Origin: an uncultured Christensenellaceae bacterium
Lineage (GTDB): Bacteria; Bacillota; Clostridia; Christensenellales; Pumilibacteraceae
NCBI GenBank assembly: GCA_910587455.1
Contig: CAJULK010000002.1
Location: 1-64,000, forward strand
Length of the DNA stretch: 64,000 bases
Direction: 5' to 3'
The notes under the pieces are model-generated. The model saw nothing but the letters and a program-made list of their open reading frames with translations. It searched no databases and was not told the DNA's origin. The position numbers and the translations under genes were made by a program. Shown here piece by piece: positions 51,288 through 58,829 of the stretch. Position 1 is the stretch's first letter. Every line of letters begins with the position of its first letter.

Positions 51288-52469
51288 TTATTTTTTGTAA
51301 ACCTTTGGCCCTGTCTGTTCGGTAGTGGACGCAACTCTGTCCTTTACGTAAGGCATGCCCGTCGTCTCGTCCCACAGCAGTTTATCTATAAACAGCGACC
51401 GCTCTCCCGAATTTTCACCCGGGCCGTAAAAGCCGTGATAAACGAGCCACCAATCGCCCGCAAGATCCTGTATTACGGCATTGTGCCCTACGCCCGCCAC
51501 GGTTTCGCTCGGACCGACGACGAGATCGCCGTTGCTTTCTTCGGCAAGGACTTTGCCTTGACCGTCAACATACGGACCGAACAAACTTTCCGAGCGACCG
51601 ACCTTGACGTTGTAAGTGGAATTCATGCCGTCGAGGCACGTGCCCTGCGATCCGAAAAAGTAATAGTATCCGTCCTTCTTGATTATGTACGAACCTTCGT
51701 AATTTATATCTATATCCATACCGCCCGAAGTATTGTCGGCGATTATGTACGTGACATGATTTTTAAGCTCGCTGCCGTTGTAGAACGGTTCGATCCCGTC
51801 GTCGGTAAGCTGAATACACGCTATTCCGAAAAACGAGCCCCACACCATATATACAGTATCGTCGTCGATGAGCACTTTGGGGTCTATACCGTTGCGCACG
51901 CCCGACATGTTTTGATCGAGCACTTTGCCGTAGTGCGTCCACGGCCCCGTCGGCGAATCGCCTACCGCCACGCCTATACCGGGATTGTCGTCGCCCCACG
52001 CCGACAGAGAATAATAATAGTTGTACTTGTCGCCGATCTTAACGACGGACGGCGCCCATACTCCCGCTTCCTTGTGTCCCCAATTTCCCTCGTCGGGATG
52101 CCCGTCGAACACGCTTCCGCACCACGTCCATTCAGTCATGTTCGAACTTTTGAATATAGGACCGCGGTCGAACATCATGCCCTTGCTGCCCATTTCACAC
52201 TGACAGTTTGTGGGATACATGTAAAAATATCCGTCGTCGCCGAGAATGATATCCGGGTCCGCAGTCGTCACAAAGTATTCAGTGCCGTCCTGTTTCAGAA
52301 TTTTGAGCGGATTCGTATAGTTTACGCGCTCGTATTCCACGACCGGCGGCTTTTCGGGCGGCGTATCCGGAGTATCGGGCGGATTCGCGCCGCCGTTACT
52401 TACTGGAGAACAGCCCGCAAACGCGAGCATGACGGGAGCTATCATTGCGATCGACAATACTTTTTTCAT
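51288..52469 (-). CDS. GH43 lipoprotein, arabinan endo-hydrolase-like
   Basis: A 393-residue lipoprotein (lipobox AFAGC, C20) with a proline-rich linker and a GH43 propeller. It shows the catalytic base in TADPDIILGDDGYFYMY, the WGHKEAGVWAPSVVKIGDKY segment, a middle aspartate in GIDPKVLIDDD, and an acid glutamate in YEGSYIIKKDGYYYF. The sequence pattern matches arabinan endo-1,5-alpha-L-arabinanases. It would act on the cell surface. The gene is second in the locus and is followed by the binding protein. Confidence 0.9.
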   Translation of the reverse strand: MKKVLSIAMIAPVMLAFAGCSPVSNGGANPPDTPDTPPEKPPVVEYERVNYTNPLKILKQDGTEYFVTTADPDIILGDDGYFYMYPTNCQCEMGSKGMMFDRGPIFKSSNMTEWTWCGSVFDGHPDEGNWGHKEAGVWAPSVVKIGDKYNYYYSLSAWGDDNPGIGVAVGDSPTGPWTHYGKVLDQNMSGVRNGIDPKVLIDDDTVYMVWGSFFGIACIQLTDDGIEPFYNGSELKNHVTYIIADNTSGGMDIDINYEGSYIIKKDGYYYFFGSQGTCLDGMNSTYNVKVGRSESLFGPYVDGQGKVLAEESNGDLVVGPSETVAGVGHNAVIQDLAGDWWLVYHGFYGPGENSGERSLFIDKLLWDETTGMPYVKDRVASTTEQTGPKVYKK

Positions 52470-52573
52470 TCTGCCGAGACCTCCGTATCGGATTGATTCT
52501 TTGTGCGACGAACGTCAACCGATGCCGTCCTCGCGGTTAGCCGTAATTTTTAATGGGTCCAAGCGGAATATCG

Positions 52574-53809
52574 CTAAACGCCGATCTGCGATTCCGGTTT
52601 TTCGAGCTTGTCGAGATAAGGTCCGGGCTTTTGCTCGTGATTGGATGCATGTTTGTCCTCAACTGACGGGAGCCCGTTTTCATCCCATAAAAGTTTGTCT
52701 ATGTACAGCACGCGCCAATTTTTATTTGACGTAGCCTGAGTATCGTAGCCGTGATACATCATCCATATCTCGCCCGCATCGTCTTCGATAAGACACATAT
52801 GCCCTACGCCCATGGCACCGCTCATAGACGGAGTAATCACATAATCGCCCCTGTTAGGTCCGAACATGTTCCTGCCGCTCGAATCTTTGTAAGGTCCCGT
52901 TATCGAGTCCGCCGTAGCGACTACCACATGATACGTCGATTCGGTGCCCGAAAGCGTTGTGCCGGTGGATAAAAACAAATAGTATTTGCCGTTGCGCTTT
53001 AAGATTATAGACGCTTCGTAGTTGTTCATTTCGTACGTCTCGTAACCCGCGAGAGCAACCTTATTCTCTTTTTGGTACTCGAGTCCGCCTTTGAGCGCAA
53101 GCCCGTCCGCTTCGAGCTCGACGAGCGTTATAAGCCCGCCGTACGATCCGAACACCATGTACAGCTTTCCGCCGTCGTGAAGAACATGCGGATCTATGGA
53201 ATTTACAACGCCTATCTCGCCCGAATCGAAAAGTTTACCGTAATGCGTCCACGGACCGTAAGGCGTTTTTGATCGCGCCACGCCTATACCGATTTCGGGA
53301 TTGTCGTAATTGCCGCCCGAATACGAATAATAATAATTGTAATAATCTCCCACCTTAACTACGGTAGGCGCCCAAACGCCCGCGTCCTTGTGACCCCAAT
53401 CGGGTACGTAGTTCGCGAATACGTCCGCAGTGTAAGTCCAATCCACGCAGTTATCGGAAACGAATACAGGTCCGCGCTTGAACGTCGGAACGAGCGCATT
53501 GTCGTCCGTATACGTCTCGGTCTGCGTGCAATACATATAGAATTTTCCGTCGTCCCCTCTTATAACATAAGGGTCGGCAGTGTAAAGCGGTTTCTTCTCG
53601 CCTTTATGCAGCGGATAAATGGGGTTCATGTAATCGTTGTTCTCGGCAACGATCGGCGGATCATCGGGCTGTTCGGGCGGATCTTTCTTTCCGCCGCCGT
53701 AAGCGCTTTCGGCACACCCGGAAAACGCAAAACTTACCGACAGAAAAGCAATGAGCACGGCAAATACCGTAACAAGACTTATCGAAATTCGTCTTTTTTG
53801 CGCTCTCAT
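52574..53809 (-). CDS. GH43 lipoprotein, first gene of the glycan locus
   Basis: A 411-residue lipoprotein with a long signal (lipobox AFSGC, C32) and a GH43 propeller closely similar in layout to its neighbour: YTADPYVIRGDDGKFYMY, WGHKDAGVWAPTVVKVGDYY, SIDPHVLHDGGKLYMVFGSY and an acid glutamate in NNYEASIILKRNGKYYLF. Of two adjacent ATGs, 53809 has proper spacing from GGAGG. The pair may have arisen by duplication and differ in preference for arabinan or arabinoxylan. The promoter and a double operator lie directly upstream. Confidence 0.9.
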   Translation of the reverse strand: MRAQKRRISISLVTVFAVLIAFLSVSFAFSGCAESAYGGGKKDPPEQPDDPPIVAENNDYMNPIYPLHKGEKKPLYTADPYVIRGDDGKFYMYCTQTETYTDDNALVPTFKRGPVFVSDNCVDWTYTADVFANYVPDWGHKDAGVWAPTVVKVGDYYNYYYSYSGGNYDNPEIGIGVARSKTPYGPWTHYGKLFDSGEIGVVNSIDPHVLHDGGKLYMVFGSYGGLITLVELEADGLALKGGLEYQKENKVALAGYETYEMNNYEASIILKRNGKYYLFLSTGTTLSGTESTYHVVVATADSITGPYKDSSGRNMFGPNRGDYVITPSMSGAMGVGHMCLIEDDAGEIWMMYHGYDTQATSNKNWRVLYIDKLLWDENGLPSVEDKHASNHEQKPGPYLDKLEKPESQIGV

Positions 53810-53846
53810 CATTGACCTCCGCGTATCGAACAAAGCCACTAAAGTT

Positions 53847-53895
53847 ACTTTACCCGTAAAGTTAGCTATAATGTACCACACTTTATCCGTAAAGT
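53847..53895. promoter_or_regulatory. Paired palindromic operator upstream of the GH43 gene
   Basis: Two 16-bp inverted repeats: ACTTTACCCGTAAAGT at 53847-53862 (perfect 7-bp arms) and ACTTTATCCGTAAAGT at 53880-53895 (one mismatch). Their centres are 33 bp apart, about three DNA turns. The second overlaps the -35 box and spacer, the first lies downstream of the -10 box, and a further half-site sits at 53838-53845. The size and symmetry resemble LacI-family operators. Confidence 0.7.
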
Positions 53896-53898
53896 CAA
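53870..53898 (-). promoter_or_regulatory. Promoter of the glycan-use operon
   Basis: TTGACT at 53898-53893, a 17-bp spacer, and TACATT at 53875-53870, overlapping the paired palindromes. Confidence 0.6.
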
Positions 53899-53994
53899 TA
53901 GCTTTTTGAAAAATAATCGGAGTTTTTACGAAAAATTTTCGAAAATCGGACGAATGCGCAAGTTTAGGCATGCATAAAAAGTTAACGAATATGA

Positions 53995-54023
53995 TTGACA
54001 TCGGCGAAAAAATATTATATAAT
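53995..54023 (+). promoter_or_regulatory. Promoter of the SecB-like gene
   Basis: TTGACA at 53995-54000, a 17-bp spacer, and TATAAT at 54018-54023. Confidence 0.92.
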
Positions 54024-54052
54024 CTTAAAAAGATAATTGTTCGGAGGAAAAT

Positions 54053-54499
54053 ATGGACAAGATAGAAATCAACAAACTCTTCAAGGACGCGCCCATGCAG
54101 CTTACACTGCGCCGCGCTACTTTCGACAGATTGCAGATCCGACCGCAGGTGAACTACCGCGGCAGAACTCAGGACGAAGTATTCTTCCAGAAGCAGGACG
54201 GTGCGAACGTAGAGTTTGAAGTAGTGCGCAGAATGGATTTCGAGCCGGAAGGCGTTTTCGAAATTACGGTCGTATACACCGTGCGCCGCACGCTCAACGA
54301 CGAATTTGTCGGACAGGATATAGATTATCGCGAAATGCTTCGCACGCTCACTGCCGGAGACTTCAACATGCTCTGCGGCAATGTATTTTCCGCGATGTCG
54401 CTCGTCGTGTCGCAGCTCACGCAGGCGTCCAACGGTATTCCCATGATATCGCCGCCCGTATACTGCGGCATCGCCGCGAAACCCGCCGAGAATAACTGA
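54053..54499 (+). CDS. SecB-like protein, function uncertain
   Basis: A 148-residue soluble protein. Beta strands over residues 16-80 are followed by helices and the end SAMSLVVSQLTQASNGIPMISPPVY. That pattern (a helix, then a G.P...PP motif) recalls the C-terminus of SecB export chaperones and SecB-like proteins of Gram-positive bacteria. No strong signature was found, so this is a fold-level guess. It has a consensus promoter, a GGAGG site and its own terminator, which suggests steady monocistronic expression. Confidence 0.5.
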   Translation: MDKIEINKLFKDAPMQLTLRRATFDRLQIRPQVNYRGRTQDEVFFQKQDGANVEFEVVRRMDFEPEGVFEITVVYTVRRTLNDEFVGQDIDYREMLRTLTAGDFNMLCGNVFSAMSLVVSQLTQASNGIPMISPPVYCGIAAKPAENN

Positions 54500-54521
54500 C
54501 GGCGATTTATACAAACGTTTT

Positions 54522-54549
54522 AAGCGACGGAATGTTCCGTCGCTTTTTT
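54522..54549 (+). terminator. Intrinsic terminator of the SecB-like gene
   Basis: Arms AAGCGACGG and CCGTCGCTT with a 6-nt loop, followed by TTTTT. Confidence 0.9.
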
Positions 54550-54696
54550 GTTGCCGTGATTTCGGCAACGGCTCCCCCTGCCCGCTTTCCATTATCCGAA
54601 GTGCGGGTTTTGTCGAATTTTAGCGACAGCGTTACATAACAATCGGAAAAATTCGCAAACTAACGGTATAAACAGACTTACACAAGGAGAAAATTT

Positions 54697-54900
54697 ATGC
54701 AATACGTAATAGAGGTTGACGGTAACTTGAACGATATTTTAGTGCGCAATGCCGCAAACAAACACATGAGCGTCGAAGCGCTCGTGACCGAACTGTTGAA
54801 ACGTTACACGGTGGACGCGCATATAATGGAACAGAGCGAGCTTTGGAAATCGGGGATCGACGATACCGCCGAAATAAATCTCGATTGGGCAAACTTGTAG
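54697..54900 (+). CDS. Antitoxin of the MazEF pair
   Basis: A 67-residue protein with a short N-terminal strand (QYVIEVDG), two helices (residues 10-38) and a tail with acidic residues and tryptophans. The size, the ribbon-helix-helix-like start and the position 18 bases before a mazF gene identify it as the antitoxin. The tail would wrap the toxin and block its active site. AAGGAG precedes the ATG. Confidence 0.8.
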   Translation: MQYVIEVDGNLNDILVRNAANKHMSVEALVTELLKRYTVDAHIMEQSELWKSGIDDTAEINLDWANL

Positions 54901-54918
54901 TTACCGAAGGAGAAAGCT

Positions 54919-55266
54919 GTGTCGGTATTTAAGCGCGGAGAAATCTATTATGCGGATCTGAGTCCCGTCATAGGATCGGAACAGGGCGGGATACGCCCCG
55001 TTCTTATCATTCAAAACGATGTGGGCAACAAGTACTCGCCCACCGTTATAGTGTGTGCGGTAACAAGCCGTATAACCAAAGCCAAACTGCCGACGCACGT
55101 CGAAATAAGCGCGGGACAGTTCGGTCTCGCAAAAGATTCGGTCGTGCTTTTGGAGCAGATGCGCACACTCGATAAGCGCAGACTGAAAACGCGCGTCGGC
55201 GAAATCGATTCGACGGCAATGCGAAAGATCGAGCGCGCCACGCTCATCTCTCTCGGATTCGTATAA
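54919..55266 (+). CDS. mazF: Endoribonuclease toxin MazF (EndoA/NdoA type)
   Basis: MazF cleaves single-stranded mRNA at short motifs and halts growth when its antitoxin is lost. The 115-residue protein closely follows Bacillus EndoA: FKRGEIYYADLSPVIGSEQG then GIRPVLIIQNDVGN, AVTSRITKAKLPTHVEI, and the VVLLEQMRTLDKRRL segment. The expected catalytic Arg (in IRPVL) and Thr (in VTSR) are present. Start is GTG behind GAAGGAG. Chromosomal copies of this type are common in Bacillota. Confidence 0.95.
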   Translation: MSVFKRGEIYYADLSPVIGSEQGGIRPVLIIQNDVGNKYSPTVIVCAVTSRITKAKLPTHVEISAGQFGLAKDSVVLLEQMRTLDKRRLKTRVGEIDSTAMRKIERATLISLGFV

Positions 55267-55282
55267 AGACCGTATACATGCA

Positions 55283-55318
55283 AACGGCGCCGCGTTGTTT
55301 ACTCGGCGCCGTTATTTT
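55283..55318 (+). terminator. Intrinsic terminator of mazEF
   Basis: A perfect 10-bp stem (AACGGCGCCG with CGGCGCCGTT), an 11-nt loop and ATTTT after it, 17 bases past the mazF stop. Confidence 0.85.
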
Positions 55319-55402
55319 ACATTATTGCGAAGCGTCGATATCGTTGCTTGCGAGATCATTCGCTTCGCTCCGATTGACACAATAAGCATATCGGTAACAA
55401 AG

Positions 55403-55434
55403 CGCTCTCTGCTGTCATTCCGAACAAGAGAGCG
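55403..55434. repeat. Candidate dispersed intergenic palindrome
   Basis: CGCTCTCT pairs with AGAGAGCG across GTCATTCCGAAC. Directly after it come GCGTAGCGAGCGC and GAAGAATC. The 'GTCATTCCGA...GAAGAATC' phrasing resembles dispersed intergenic repeats seen in many bacterial genomes. Only one copy is in this window, so repetition is not shown here. Confidence 0.35.
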
Positions 55435-55492
55435 TAGCGAGCGCCGTGAAGAATCGCGACCGTTTTATAGCTATGACACTCGGTTCACCTTG

Positions 55493-56950
55493 TCAATACA
55501 ATTCTTTGAAGTAACCGTAATTGAGTACGTCGCGCGCCGTGAGCATAAGCTCGGCATACGAGCTGACGGCACGTTCCGCGCCGATCCCGTTTCGATAACA
55601 TGCCACGGTTGCCGCATCGTAAAGCGGATACGAACAAGCAAGCGCCGAAATCGCCCCGCCCAAAAGATCGCCCATTCCGCCTTTTGCCATTGCCGGCGTT
55701 CCCGCTATATTGACGCGCGCGTCGCGCCCGTTTGTAATTACCGTCGTAGCCGATTTAAGCACCACTATCCCTTTTATTTCGCGTGCGAGCGCCATGGCGT
55801 TTTCGAGCGTAGCCGCTTGTCCCGTCAGTCGTTCGAACTCGCCCACATGCGGCGTAACCGTTATTTCGGCACGCCCCGCCAAAAAACCGTAATCGCCTTT
55901 TATCGCATTGAGAGCGTCCGCATCGAGTATAAGCGCGCCGTCGAAGTTTGCGCAAAGATATTCGAGCATTTTCCTAAGGTCGGGGGTTTCGCCCATACCC
56001 ATACCTATGTCTATGGCGTCCGCGCGGCGGATTATCTCGTCAAACTCGCTTTTTACGAATCGGATATATCCGTCCGGCGTATCGGACAAAAACTTCATCA
56101 TGGACATCGTACAGCGCGAAGCCGCAGCTACGCGAAGCATTTTTGGCAAACACACGGTAACAGTTCCGGCACCGTTGAGATGTGCGGCGTGCGCTGCCGC
56201 TCCCGACATTACGGGCGCGCCTATCATGCGTCCGCAACCGCCTATAACGAACACCCTTCCGCACGTGCCCTTATGTGCGTCGGTTTTTCTGCGATGCACG
56301 GCGAAGTCCGAATGTTCGTACACCTTGACGTCCGAAACGGCTTCGACGCCGATATCCGCTACTACTATTCTGCCGCAAAAGTCGCGTCCGCCGAAGAGCA
56401 TCCCGCGCTTATAGCAAGAAAATGTTACGGTAACGTCGGCGCGAAAAGCTGCGCCCATGACTTCGCCGCTGTCGGCATTCAGACCCGACGGAATATCTAC
56501 GGCGAGCCTGAACGCCTTTTTGGAAGAATTGAGAAACTCGATCAGATCGGCAGTAGCGCCCGACACGGCTCTGTTCAGTCCTATCCCGAATATCGCGTCG
56601 ATAACTATATCCGCGTCGCCGTCGTAGCTTTGCGCGCCGTAAACGGGCAAGCCCTCGCTCACGGCATACGCGGCAGCCGATTTGTTTTCGTCCGACTGCT
56701 CGCCCACGAGATACGCAGCGACCGTACAGCCGCGACCGTGCAATATCGCCGCAATCAAAATTCCGTCGCAACCGTTTCCGCCGCCGCCGCAAAATACCGC
56801 GGTTTTCGTGCCGTCGGCGTGCGCGCGGCAAAATATAGCGTCGGCTACCGCCGTAGCCGCGCTCATGCGGAGATACTTATTATCGACGCCGCGGCGAAGC
56901 ACTCTCGCTTCGGCAGCTCTTACCTGTTCTGACGTAAGCAAACTGTGCAT
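55493..56950 (-). CDS. nnrDE: Bifunctional NAD(P)H-hydrate epimerase / ADP-dependent dehydratase
   Basis: This enzyme repairs damaged NADH and NADPH hydrates. The 485-residue protein joins the epimerase (NnrE, residues 1-210, with VFCGGGGNGCDGILIA and DAIFGIGLNR) to the ribokinase-fold dehydratase (NnrD, residues 215-485). The latter shows KGTCGRVFVIGGCGRMIGAP, LDADALNAI, TPHVGEFERL and GMGDLLGG. The ATG at 56950 is chosen by homology, 2 bases after the upstream peptidase stop. The fused form is usual in bacteria. Confidence 0.95.
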   Translation of the reverse strand: MHSLLTSEQVRAAEARVLRRGVDNKYLRMSAATAVADAIFCRAHADGTKTAVFCGGGGNGCDGILIAAILHGRGCTVAAYLVGEQSDENKSAAAYAVSEGLPVYGAQSYDGDADIVIDAIFGIGLNRAVSGATADLIEFLNSSKKAFRLAVDIPSGLNADSGEVMGAAFRADVTVTFSCYKRGMLFGGRDFCGRIVVADIGVEAVSDVKVYEHSDFAVHRRKTDAHKGTCGRVFVIGGCGRMIGAPVMSGAAAHAAHLNGAGTVTVCLPKMLRVAAASRCTMSMMKFLSDTPDGYIRFVKSEFDEIIRRADAIDIGMGMGETPDLRKMLEYLCANFDGALILDADALNAIKGDYGFLAGRAEITVTPHVGEFERLTGQAATLENAMALAREIKGIVVLKSATTVITNGRDARVNIAGTPAMAKGGMGDLLGGAISALACSYPLYDAATVACYRNGIGAERAVSSYAELMLTARDVLNYGYFKELY

Positions 56951-56952
56951 AT

Positions 56953-57867
56953 TTATCTGTCGCCTTGCGTTACCGAATTCTCTACTGCAAATGCAGTCGC
57001 TTCCGCCGCGAGCGCGCAAACGATATTAAAATCGGCGGCTTTATCGCCTTGCGACAATGCAAATATCGTGTCGCCGTCGGCGTCCGTATGGACGGGACGA
57101 ATAGACATCGCCAGCCCGTCGTGTGCTATCGCAGCGAGTTTGTTCGTCTGAGTCTTGTCGAGTTTGGCATTGGTCATAACGCACCCGATAGTGGTGTTTG
57201 CTCCTGCCTGCGCGGCGAATAAACCGTTTGTAAGACATTCTACGGCGTTTAAGAATCTGCCGTCGGGTGTTTTGGCGCCCGCAATGATTTTGCCCGTTCT
57301 GTGCTCGTATACGTCGCCTACGGCGTTCACCGCTATTACGGCCGTTACGATAACTTCGCCGAACTTCAAAGTAGCGGCGCCTATTCCGCCGGCGCAAGCG
57401 CCCACCGCACCCATGATCTTTCCTACGGTGGCGCCGCGCCCCGCGCCTACCCGTCCGAAATTAACGCCGACGCTCTTGGCGTCTGCCGCGGCCTTATAAC
57501 CCATCGCCTTGTCGGGATATCTGTATTCCGCGTCGTTAAGATCGAAAAGTATCGCCTGCGCGACAAGCGGAACGATCTTATTGCCGACAGAAAATCCGAT
57601 GCCGCGCTCACGCAGATAATCCGCAACGCCGCACGCCGCTTCCAAGCCGTATGCAGATCCGCCGGACAGCACTACAGCGTCAACGAATCCCTGCGACTTG
57701 TCGGCGCGAAGCATATCCGTTTCGCGCGTGCCGGGCGCACCGCCGCGAACCGAAACTCCGCCTACCGCTTTGTCGGTGAGTATGCACGTCACGCCTGTGT
57801 ATTCGTCTTGAGCATGACCGATGCGAATACCGTCGGGCAGTATAATCGAATCGAACGTATTATTCAT
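56953..57867 (-). CDS. P1 family (DmpA-like, S58) aminopeptidase
   Basis: A 304-residue protein of the self-cleaving DmpA/P1 family, which act as aminopeptidases or beta-peptidases. Family features are IRIGHAQDEYTGVTCIL at the start, VVLSGGSAYGLEAACGV, and the autocleavage region AGANTTIGCVMTNA, where the Thr after Asn is the probable nucleophile. The start at 57867 has GAGG upstream. It lies between recX and nnrDE and is probably in the same transcript. Confidence 0.88.
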   Translation of the reverse strand: MNNTFDSIILPDGIRIGHAQDEYTGVTCILTDKAVGGVSVRGGAPGTRETDMLRADKSQGFVDAVVLSGGSAYGLEAACGVADYLRERGIGFSVGNKIVPLVAQAILFDLNDAEYRYPDKAMGYKAAADAKSVGVNFGRVGAGRGATVGKIMGAVGACAGGIGAATLKFGEVIVTAVIAVNAVGDVYEHRTGKIIAGAKTPDGRFLNAVECLTNGLFAAQAGANTTIGCVMTNAKLDKTQTNKLAAIAHDGLAMSIRPVHTDADGDTIFALSQGDKAADFNIVCALAAEATAFAVENSVTQGDR

Positions 57868-57901
57868 ACAGTAATTACCTCGCATAATAAAATCCGAATA
57901 T

Positions 57902-58561
57902 TTATTCCCACGCGTCGTCACATTCGTCGTCGCCGTCGAAAACGCCGTCACGTTCGAGTTTTTTCATCACAGTCGAAATATCGTCCCACGCGAATCCGCG
58001 CGCCGCCAAAAACCGTTTCGTCTTTTGTCTGTCTGCCGTTTTATGCGTTCGCAGATACTTTCTCGCAAGTTCGGCGGCACTGTCAGCAATCCCGTCGCCC
58101 GATTCGTCCTCGAATTCGCGCACGGCTTCGTCTATTACCGCGTCCGCTATACCTTTTCTTTTAAGTTCCGACTTGATCCTGAAACTTCCGTACTTTGCAC
58201 TTCGCGATTTCACGTAGCTGCGCGCATACGCGCCGTCATCGATGTATCTGTACTCGTCGAGTTTGGCGACCGCGGCGGATACCGTATCTTTGTCGTAACC
58301 TTTTTCCGAAAGATACCGCTCGACTTCGCGTCGCGCGCGCGGCGCATACGAAACATAGTTTACCGCACGTTCGAATGCCGAGTTTATTTCGCTGCGGCAC
58401 ACGACGGCTTTAAGCTCGTCGGCGGATATTTCGTCGCCTATCTTTATACGGGCGGACGCCGCCGTTATCTCGTCGAGTCCGCACACAAATTCACCGTCTA
58501 TATAAACGCTGACGCGCGTCTTGTTGCGCTTTTGCTTTTGTATATCAGTGATTTTTCCCAT
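57902..58561 (-). CDS. recX: Regulatory protein RecX
   Basis: RecX binds RecA filaments and limits recombination. The 219-residue protein shows three RecX helical repeats. Key phrases are RAREVERYLSEKGYD, the YIDDGAYARSYVKSR motif, GSFRIKSELKRKGI, and a basic RQKTKRFLAARGFAWDDI in the third repeat. An acidic tail (DGDDECDDAWE) ends it. The ATG at 58561 lies only 6 bases after the TATAAT box, so the mRNA appears leaderless; the upstream in-frame GTG lies within the promoter. Confidence 0.92.
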   Translation of the reverse strand: MGKITDIQKQKRNKTRVSVYIDGEFVCGLDEITAASARIKIGDEISADELKAVVCRSEINSAFERAVNYVSYAPRARREVERYLSEKGYDKDTVSAAVAKLDEYRYIDDGAYARSYVKSRSAKYGSFRIKSELKRKGIADAVIDEAVREFEDESGDGIADSAAELARKYLRTHKTADRQKTKRFLAARGFAWDDISTVMKKLERDGVFDGDDECDDAWE

Positions 58562-58567
58562 GACGAT

Positions 58568-58596
58568 ATTATACAACACGCATAAAAATAAATCAA
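58568..58596 (-). promoter_or_regulatory. Promoter of recX, predicted leaderless transcript
   Basis: TTGATT at 58596-58591, a 17-bp spacer, and TATAAT at 58573-58568, then 6 bases to the ATG. The arrangement is the same as for holA. Confidence 0.75.
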
Positions 58597-58609
58597 GTCT
58601 CGCATATTA
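58580..58609 (+). promoter_or_regulatory. Forespore-type (sigma-G/F-like) promoter of the coat F-like pair
   Basis: GCATA at 58580-58584, an 18-bp spacer and CATATTA at 58603-58609 fit the published sigma-G pattern (GMATA, about 18 bp, CATNHTA). No housekeeping promoter is visible for this pair. It overlaps the divergent recX promoter. Confidence 0.5.
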
Positions 58610-58635
58610 AATTCACCGAATACAAGGAGATTTTT

Positions 58636-58818
58636 ATGACAACAAAAAGCCTTACCGAACTCGGCGAACTTTGCCGCAGCGAAAAGCTCGCCTACAAAAA
58701 GTGCTGTAACTACGTTTCCGAAACGAACAATCCCGAATTGCGCAGTACGCTCGGAAACCTCGCCAACGGGCACAGACAGCGTTACGAAACGCTTTTGTGC
58801 TATCTCGACAAAAACTAA
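58636..58818 (+). CDS. Small two-helix protein next to a coat F-like gene
   Basis: A 60-residue helical protein (SLTELGELCRSEKLAYKKCC and LRSTLGNLANGHRQRYETLL) resembling half of a ferritin-like four-helix bundle, as in spore coat F and related proteins. AAGGAG precedes the ATG. Three cysteines are present. It lies 11 bases before the coat F-like gene behind a forespore-type promoter. No exact family was recognised. Confidence 0.6.
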   Translation: MTTKSLTELGELCRSEKLAYKKCCNYVSETNNPELRSTLGNLANGHRQRYETLLCYLDKN

Positions 58819-58829
58819 GGGGGATTTGT

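Noticed and set aside
54500..55492. Mobile element or integration scar around mazEF
   Set aside because: No integrase, transposase, terminal repeats or target duplications were found; the genes have ordinary promoters and terminators.
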